From positions 1-54,843 of the forward strand of contig SGPM01000175.1 of NCBI GenBank assembly GCA_004802725.1: a DNA stretch of 54,843 bases, in the 5' to 3' direction. The stretch comes from Antrodiella citrinella. Lineage: Eukaryota; Basidiomycota; Agaricomycetes; Polyporales; Steccherinaceae. Shown here piece after piece: positions 47,698 through 54,843 of this stretch. The notes beneath the pieces were generated by a model that was given only the letters and a program-made list of their open reading frames with translations, was not told where the DNA came from and ran no database searches. Position 1 is the first letter of the stretch, and every line of letters starts with the position of its first letter. The position numbers and the translations under genes are program-made.

Positions 47698-50600
47698 TCA
47701 AGGAGACGAAGTCGGCATCAGCCTCGGTCGTTTCGTAGGACTCGCCGGAGACGTGATGACCACCTCCGCTCGGCTCAGCGAGCGGCGCAGCGATGTCTTC
47801 GGTGGTAGGACTGGGCCAGGTGTCCCCGAAAGCGTAGAGGATGAAGAAGATGATGCTCGCGTGCTGGACATGGATATGCTCGACGACGCTATCGGTAGCT
47901 GCATCACCAGCTCTTCCGCAGGTAACGAAGGGAGGACATCTGCATCCGCTGCCATGGAGGAGCCTTTGCGCTGCCTCTTGCGAGAAGAATGAAGAGGAGT
48001 ATAGCCTTCATCTTCCGATTCAATGAGCTGGTCTTCTTCACCGTCTGACCCGACCATGGGTGCCCCCATACGTCGTTTGCGTTTCTTTGGCGTGACCACA
48101 GTAGGCTTCTTCTCCTTCCCCCTCTTGACGGATTCCGGCATAATCTCGTCTTTGACGTGGCACAGGTGCACGGGTACGCCCGCGCGCAACAGGACGTCAA
48201 TCCACACCTTTTGGTTCTCAGATAGCGTGTCATTAGGGCTTTTGACTTCGACGAACTTGCAATCCCCTTCCTTGGCGTTCCAGATGATGAGGTCGGGGAC
48301 GCCAGAACAGCGCGTGACATAGTCTTCGCAGAAGAGACGACAGATCGCTTGGAGACCCTCCCCGCCTATGCACTACAAGGCAGACGTACCAAAAGTTGAT
48401 GTTTCATCACGGAATAAAGTGAAAGTGGGTTGAGCCATACCTGAGTGATCTCCAACAGGTCTTGCCTTTCGAACATATCCCACCTCACACCCACACACAT
48501 CGGCTTGTCCTCGCAGTACGCATCATACACCCTCTTCAAAATCTCTACCCCTCCCCCTTCTAGAATCTCCTGCAACCGCGCATCAACGAGGGTCTGCCGT
48601 GACGTGTAAAAGGTATCTGGGTCTGCAATATCAAGAGGAGCAGATTGAAACTGGGTCTCGAAGGCCCCGGGGATGGGGGCGAAGATAACATCCCAGAAGA
48701 GGAGGCCGAAGAGTGTCGTAGCGATGCGGCCTTCGCAGTGGAATCTGGCGTACGAGTGGGACAGGTGTGAGGCCAGAAAAAAACGGTCAGGAGAATGGAC
48801 GTACCCTTTGTATCCCCGGTCCTCGTAGTGTTGCAAGGCGAGCATCTCGACGCTGACTTCCTCTTCGTTGCGACCTTTCCAAATTGACTTGCCAGTAGAC
48901 TTCTCTGCTTTCACCTGTGCGCACATCAACAATCAGTACTCTTTCGGATCACTCTGCACGTTGCAAGAACATACAAAGGATTTCGCGTTCACCTGAGCAG
49001 ACAAAGACGGTTTGTCGACGATTTTCAGGTTGGCATCGAGCACTATACTCTTATCAACTCGTGTGCCCTGGACATACACTTCCTCGGCCTTCTGCAATCT
49101 AGCGGCGCATCTGTGCATCTGTTCTGGCGGGAGAGAGAGTTTCTGCTCCAGACGAGTCAGTCGTCGCTCCAACGCCACGCGCCAAACTACGACAAGTTAT
49201 CATGTTAGTTGCAAGACACTAATAATTGGTAAAAGGACGTACCCATGTGTGTATCGTCATCCTTTAATCCCTCGATGGTCGCATACATGGCTTTCTGCAG
49301 AACCACCGCGTCCTTGCCCATATGTGTATGCAGAATAAGCGCGCGGCGTTCATACCACCGTCCACACCGACCTCGCCGCCACCGTTTCTGACCGATCAAC
49401 CTCTCCAGGATCTCAAGCTCGCCTCTGAATTCTCCGAGTATGCCCAGTGCAGAGGCGCCTTTGCAGATAACTCGAGTGAGAACATGTCCTAAAGGTCCGT
49501 ATGAGACATGAGACGATATAGCATTGAACAGAACGTACCGCAGTCGAACCGCTGGAGACCAGCCGACCGCTCCTCTTCCGCCTTCGTATCCAACAAAGCC
49601 TCCCACTTCGGATAGACCTTCAGCAATATCTCCTTGGCTGCTTTCGCCCCTGTAATCCTCGGCTTCTCAGCACTCACTTCGACTCTTCTCTCCTCATTCT
49701 CGTCAAGCTTTGCACTGCGTGAACTCTTGCTGGGACTCGTCGTCTCGCCCCGAGGTCGAGCCGCAGGTATTCGACTTGCGACAGAGCGTGACCTGCCTCG
49801 AGCGGAGTTGAAGCTTCCTTTAANCGCTTCTTCCATATCGGCAGAGATTTCGAGGGCTTCTTCGTACTCAAGGAGAGCTTGACGGGATGGCCAAATGGAG
49901 GATGTACGCTTGTATTCATAAGCAGGGTAACTGCGTTTCTTGGCTTTGACGAGGATGGATGGGGTGATGAGAGTCGGAGTGTATTGTGTGCTATGGTACA
50001 GACGGTGTGAGAACAAATGCAGTGAGAGAATCAATGCGCCTTACTGCCGGAAGTAAACAAGGTTGAAACGACGAAATAGCTTGACGACCTCTTCATTCAC
50101 TCGTATGCATTGAACTGTCGGTATCAGTATGAGTAACTATTAGAAAATCATGCATATGTAGGGTCTTGCCTATCGTTTGGAGCACAAGGTCACGCAGTCG
50201 GTCTCGTTGCGTTTGCGTCTTCCGCGTGCCCATAAAAGCAAGCTTCGTCTGAATAGAGCCCATGGACTTCCTCTTGGCTTTATTAGAGGATATAACAGGG
50301 AACGGCAGGGTGGTCTGTGTCGTTGGTGTATCCAATAAGGTCTCGATTATATTTCCCCGCTAGAAGAAATACGATGAGACAGATGCGGTACAAAGCACAT
50401 AGAAAATCAGCGTACGTTGCTATTTGACTTGACCTTCATCGTTCTGGCGAGGGATTTAAGTTCAGCCACAGACAAGCATTCCAGGAGTTCTCTCAGAGTC
50501 GCTTCTTCAGCGTCTTCAGCAAAATAGTCGTAATTTGGGGGTCCAGGTAGTGGGGGATCTGGAAAGACCTGTGGCAGAGTCGAAGGACCGGCGACTGGAC

Positions 50601-51213
50601 CTTGTTCCACCTCCTTGTCGAGAGTGAGGTCGATGACTTCCGGCTCTTCGACCTTGATCTGAATTACCGCCCGCTTGGCTCGACGTTTCTTCGAACCACA
50701 CAGCTCGTCCAAAGCAGCTAAGATCTTAGGGCCGAGCTCGCTTTCATACTTGAGAGAGGAGAGCCGATGCCATTTATCTTTCCTGAGGCATATGCGGACA
50801 AGGAGGTACTTTGCGGAGCCTATAGTCACGGCGTCAGTGAACCCCACATGCGAGTATATGCCGGATATATGTATGCGTACTGCTGAGAGCCTTATACCGC
50901 TGTATGCATGTCAGCTCTTCATATAGAAAGAGATGAGATTCGTAATGCAACACCTCCCTCATCATATCTGCATTGCATACACGAGGTTCATGGTAAGTCT
51001 GCTGTGTGTAGACTCCCCCAGGCTGGAGTGGAAAGTCAGTTACTCGCCTTCGAAGAGCGACACATACATCGACTGCCGCTTCCCGTCAACCCCTTCCCCC
51101 TCTCCATCCATCCACGATGCCATATCATGTAATTCGTCCTCGACATCTTCTGCATCTTCGCTAAAGACGAGTGCGTGCGTTAGGTCGACCGTGGGAGATC
51201 CTATTGAAGGCAT
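47698..51213 (-). CDS. FAN1: FAN1-type structure-specific nuclease (VRR-NUC)
   Basis: A DNA-repair nuclease that processes interstrand crosslinks and stalled forks. Eleven exons (51048-51213, 50881-50967, 50416-50819, 50170-50359, 50045-50114, 49539-49990, 49243-49488, 48975-49186, 48805-48914, 48441-48744, 47698-48372) give about 971 residues. The VRR-NUC catalytic core is complete: GVPDLIIW with D at about 774, then FVEVKSPNDTLSENQ with E789 and K791. Upstream are ALLVRICLRK-like (YLLVRICLRKDKWHRL), SAP-like (VAELKSLARTMK) and TPR-like (HYEDRGYKG) parts. Two introns appear to use GC-AG ends (donors at 51047 and 50169). About 145 residues rich in Ser and Lys/Arg, with basic clusters such as KKRKRR, extend beyond the nuclease. 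One codon has an N. The start could lie further upstream if a 5' exon was missed. Confidence 0.93.
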
Positions 51214-51380
51214 CCCGTAGTCTTTCTTGAGGTGATAAGATAAAGAGGGTTGGTCAAGAAGAAGTATGTTGAATGAATCCTTGTTGTCGCCGTCGTTGAA
51301 TGCGAAATTGACCGACCTTACGTCCAAAGGTGCATGGTCGTCTGCGGTCAAGGCACGTTGACTCCTAAACTGTCACGCGG

Positions 51381-51391
51381 ACGCGTCGCGT
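51381..51391. promoter_or_regulatory. Double MluI-box upstream of FAN1
   Basis: ACGCGTCGCGT lies about 170 bp before the proposed FAN1 ATG. Within the next 60 bp there are a CACGTGAACGTG stretch, ACGCGTT (51418-51424) and GCGTCGCGTT (51436-51445), so this is a dense cluster of such boxes. Confidence 0.55.
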
Positions 51392-51843
51392 CGCATCACT
51401 CACGTGAACGTGAATGTCACGCGTTGCAGTCACAGCGTCGCGTTCGAGGTCTCTTCGTGCTTTGTACGGTCGACGTCTCGGTAGCCGCGAAAATGAGATA
51501 CCATAACTTGAGAGCTGCCTATATACATAGTTTTATCGACTGTCATAAAACGTCGTTATAGTTTGCCACGGAGACTAGAGCTGCCAGTGATGGATGTGCT
51601 CTTCTCTTCGATAACGATGCACAGTACTATGAGCCTGAGATAACTAGGGGGCAATCTGTCGGTACCAAACCATTCAAGAACAAGTGACAGAAAACACATC
51701 ATAGATAGCAAGGAGGCAATAGATAGAAAGGAATGAGCATGGTACAACGGGAAGGACAAAAGTGAAACATCACCATTCACGATAGGCGGTGGCCGATTGG
51801 GAGAGGGAATATGCTGATTGATTGAGCAAGACAGGCGGAATTC
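51392..51843. other. Spacer between FAN1 promoter and F-box F
   Basis: After the CGCG-rich cluster the sequence is unassigned. It holds the 3' flank of F-box gene F, whose coding end could extend to 51777 if its last intron is not spliced. Confidence 0.45.
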
Positions 51844-53203
51844 TTATGACTCTGAAATCGATGTTCATGAATGTTGATAGTAAGCGGTAAGAGCAAATTT
51901 GGCGTACCAATCCTGAGTACATTTCTCTTCTGCAGGCGCGGAAGTAACCCTTTCACCAGCGCGATGTCCCGACAGATCGTAGCCTCGACGCTCCGCATTT
52001 TATGAGCTTTATCTTTACAAATATCTGCATTGTGATTGCAGCAGAATATCGAGAACTTTAGCGTGAGATTGGACATCTTGGTTCGCAAGCTGAGTATCTT
52101 GTCCACAGCGTTCCAGTCCATGTGTGAGAGAGACGAATCCTGGGGCATAGGTTGGCAGGAGTTGTATAGGATCTCGACAATTAACTGAGTCGCGGTCGGA
52201 GGGAAATACGCAACAAACTCTGGAAGGGCACCGTGCTTGTCGGGGACAGCGTTGAAACCTATCGCAATCCGAAGGCGTAAAGTTTTCAACGCCGTGCAGG
52301 AGGTCAAGACGTTCCATCCCTGCAGATCAGACACGTCATTATTGCATTCAGGAGAAATCGGCATGACAAAATAAGCACCTCAAGCGGAATGCTATCGAGA
52401 TCTGTATTCACTTTCAAGGTGAGGCTAGTAATGATCTGCCCAAATGCGCGAAGGAGAACGCGGTCACGTTCCGCGGTCGTGAAGGCGTACATCTCCAAAT
52501 TCCACATAGTCCCCACGCTACCCGACATGCCGAGGATTTGTATGGCGGCCCACTGAGAAGGTGTGCCGTAGGTCAAAGTTTGCAGCTGTTTACAGTAGAA
52601 GCTATCCGAGACGCATGCTGCGAGTCGTTCGCCGTCCCAATGCTTCTTCTCTTCCCACGAGAATACGCCTACAAGGGACAGAGTCTGGACACGACCAAAC
52701 AAGTTCAAGAGTTCGACGAAACCCATTCCAGGGACGATGTGCGGTGTGGTGTAGTAGGAAGTTACGTCTTGGAAATCAAAACCGATGTTTTCTATCGAAA
52801 GACGGCGTAGATTTTTGGGGGAAGACCATCCGCGTAAACAGACGCCCTCCAAGCATGGCGCCATGTCGGAGGACTTCAATGTGCATGATTCCAGTGCGGG
52901 CAATTGAGCCAAGAGATGGTCCAGCTCAGAGAGACTGAGCCTCTGTCCCTGGATGGTGATATCCTTGACATATTGAGCGAGATGCGGATGTGAATGGAAA
53001 TGCATGATATACAGTTCCACTGCTGACGAGTGGCATTTGCGGCGAATGGTGCCAATCTGGATCACTGCAAATAACCGAGGCAGTGCGTACGCATGCCAGT
53101 GCCTGGAGAGTAGAGTACATCTCGCCAAATCCTTCTTGCCTAAATGACCGACCACGAAGTCCACGAGCTCTCGAGGCAAGCGAATTTCGCGATGAGCTGT
53201 CAT
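51844..53203 (-). CDS. F-box-like protein F
   Basis: Exons 52379-53203, 51908-52319 and 51844-51851 give about 414 residues. The start MTAHREIRLPRELVDFVVGH and CTLLSRHWHAYALPRLFAVI match the F-box-like N-terminus of copies A-D. LRR-like segments follow (LSELDHLLAQLPALESCTL, then FGRVQTLSLVGVF). The main intron lies before GWNVLTSCTALKTLRLR, the same site as in the cluster, and an 8-nt last exon follows (ending E-S-stop) as in copy D. If the last intron is retained, the frame runs to 51777. A likely SCF adaptor of unknown target, more distant from copies A-D than they are from each other. Confidence 0.72.
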
Positions 53204-54494
53204 ATTCTCCGCAGCAAAAAGTCAGTATGGTGGAATAAACGAAAGTGAGATCCCTTACGACTATAGTCCGGAGTACTTCGACAAACGTAACCCGGTTCCA
53301 GTTGGTTTCAAGTTGGTGTCACTGGTAATAGCGAGACTCTGCAGAGCGCTGGCCAACACGATTCGAAAATCAAGCGGAGACTGAACCGGATTCAGTTTAA
53401 TTTCAACATTCTCTTCCGAGTCTCCCTCACTTAGACTATTCTCGCCACCAGGCCCAGGGACCTAGCATTCTACGAATTGCAAGCATGTGTAAATGTAGGT
53501 GACGGTATGTGGTCAAAACCATTTTGAAGAAATATGCGACAATCAACGCCACGCAGCCTTCCGGTGGTCTGAGTCGACGTTAATTTGAATGCTCATGGCG
53601 ATGACTACCACGCTCCTCGTTCATGATGAATACATACTAGCTATCCAGCCATGCTCGACCGGATACATCAGCACAGACGCATTTCCCTCGTCTTCGGTCA
53701 ACCTTGGTATGTCCAGTCTCCGTCGTTCACAATCTTCCGAGTCCTCCGCGTGTATTGCTGACGATACCGCTTACTGTAAAGGGAAGCCCATCTTCTTGTT
53801 ATACGTGTTGTCACGCCGACTGAAAATGCAGGTGTGTATTGCTTTTCAAATCGATTGCGACCAGGTTGTGGTGTTTGGACAGGATGGTATATCCAAATTC
53901 ATGCGTCCCGTCGACTCCGCGTCTGTTTCCGGTGGCCCTCCGCGTGGTGTCTGGGGCACTGTGCGATGTTCAGGGTGTAGCAAGGTGTAGGTAGTCATGC
54001 CAATCTGTGCCCATATTTCGGTTGCCGCGGTCATATACACGAGCTCGCCACGACCAAAGATTGGAGTACAAAGTCGGTGTTACACGATTTATTCTTTGAG
54101 TCTCAGTGTCAGACCAACCAATAGGATATCATTACCTGGCAGCTGTAGTGCATTGGTGGTTATACTATTTCCAAATATTCCCGGTCCCGATATGTGTCAG
54201 TGAAAGTGAGTGCGCATTATGATTTTGGTTACTAGACTCCCTGTTTCAGTTATGTCGGAAATTTCCTGGACGCCTTTCAAGGTCTTGTGACCAGTTTGGG
54301 GCCAATTGCATTGCAAGGCCTTGCCGGCCGAACGTTGGTCTTGCAAGAGCGCTGCAAGCTTGATGGGTAACCCTGCAATGGCCTGTTAAGGTAATCGCAA
54401 TCGCCGACCGGCATGTAACACCGAGAGCACCTTGCAAGCGGGGAATGCCGGCTTGCAACAAAAGAGCCACGACGGCAAGCCAGGGTCCGTGCTT
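53204..54494. other. Right-hand stretch without a supported gene
   Basis: A 133-codon plus-strand frame (53589-53990) has no recognisable domain and uneven composition. Between about 54300 and 54465 the word TTGCAAG or CTTGCAA recurs in both orientations, which may mark a decayed short repeat. No RNA genes were recognised. Confidence 0.4.
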
Positions 54495-54633
54495 AACTTA
54501 CTGTTCTACTGTATTGTATTGTACTTACTTTCTTACTTTTCTTAATTTCTTATTGTATTTTATCTTATCTTACTGTTCTTACTTTCTTACTGTATTGTAT
54601 TGTACTTACTTATTGTTCTACTGTATTGTACTA
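54495..54633. repeat. T-rich low-complexity tract with a repeated unit
   Basis: The word TACTGTATTGTATTGTACTT occurs at 54507 and again at 54588, an 81-bp spacing. Between them are related CTTACT/TATTGT words. It looks like an imperfect tandem repeat. The last 200 bp of the window hold nothing else I can name. Confidence 0.6.
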
Positions 54634-54843
54634 CACACGACATGCAGGACCGGTTTTTACACCGTGCGAAAGCCTAGCGCCAGAGACTTCTTGATTTAAA
54701 TATTAGTCAGCTGTTCTCACGATATCGCACGATGTGTTTGGCTTATCATTACACCCATATCACACCAATATTCCTTAGCGTGCATATATGATGTATTGTC
54801 CCGTGTTAAAAGAGAGTGACACACAGAATTTTCGCCGCATATA

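Noticed and set aside
53589..53990. 133-codon plus-strand frame as a gene
   Set aside because: No recognisable domain, no matching exon pattern and uneven composition.
1..54843. tRNA, rRNA or CRISPR features
   Set aside because: I looked by eye for T-loop words, rRNA blocks and regularly spaced repeats and saw none; a tRNA or covariance-model scan would settle it.

Overview
The window is nuclear DNA of a filamentous basidiomycete, most likely an Agaricomycete. It is dense with genes on both strands. Almost every gene is broken by many short GT-AG introns of about 45-65 nt. The gene set is a fungal housekeeping core (RPA1, SNW1/Prp45, an insulin-degrading-enzyme type M16 protease, TIM54, MER3/HFM1, a sphingoid-base kinase, CKS1, a NEDD1-like protein, PAM17, FAN1), interleaved with a lineage-type family of F-box-like/LRR proteins. 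Exon models were built by hand from splice sites, reading-frame continuity and family similarity. No search was run.

Layout: 1-0.2 kb, edge fragment resembling an SRPK-type kinase; 2.2-3.7 kb (+), indoleamine 2,3-dioxygenase; 4.5-6.8 kb (+), RPA1; 7.2-7.5 kb, a 245-bp TA-flanked MITE; 8.6-10.6 kb (-), SNW1/Prp45; 10.9-12.2 kb (+), F-box gene A; 13.3-17.3 kb (+), M16 metalloprotease; 17.6-22.1 kb (-), three tandem F-box copies, two of them internally deleted; 22.4-24.0 kb (+), TIM54; 24.0-30.9 kb (-), MER3/HFM1 helicase in about 38 exons; 31.2-33.3 kb (+), sphingoid long-chain-base kinase with Ns and one frameshift; 33.7-34.2 kb (+), CKS1; 34.7-35.1 kb (-), a doubtful small gene; 35.5-38.1 kb (-), NEDD1-like WD40/coiled-coil protein; 38.3-39.6 kb (-), F-box gene; 40.1-41.0 kb (+), PAM17; 41.5-45.6 kb (+), large unknown protein with one C-terminal membrane segment; 46.2-46.6 kb (+), decayed trypsin-like gene; 47.7-51.2 kb (-), FAN1 nuclease; 51.8-53.2 kb (-), F-box gene; 53.2-54.8 kb, no convincing gene.

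The most striking pattern is regulatory. RPA1, MER3/HFM1, CKS1, the NEDD1-like gene and FAN1 all act in replication, recombination, repair or mitosis. Each has an MluI-cell-cycle-box type element (ACGCGT, often as the double element ACGCGTCGCGT or as a CGCGTTTG/CAAACGCG palindrome) within about 50-180 bp of its predicted start codon. A 26-bp block containing the double element is identical upstream of MER3/HFM1 and CKS1. This suggests that a G1/S (MBF-like) regulon can be read directly from this one locus.

Other notable points: MER3/HFM1 contains 7-nt and 10-nt micro-exons and a duplicated C-terminal exon; FAN1 needs two GC-AG introns; the F-box family is decaying through different internal deletions in neighbouring copies.
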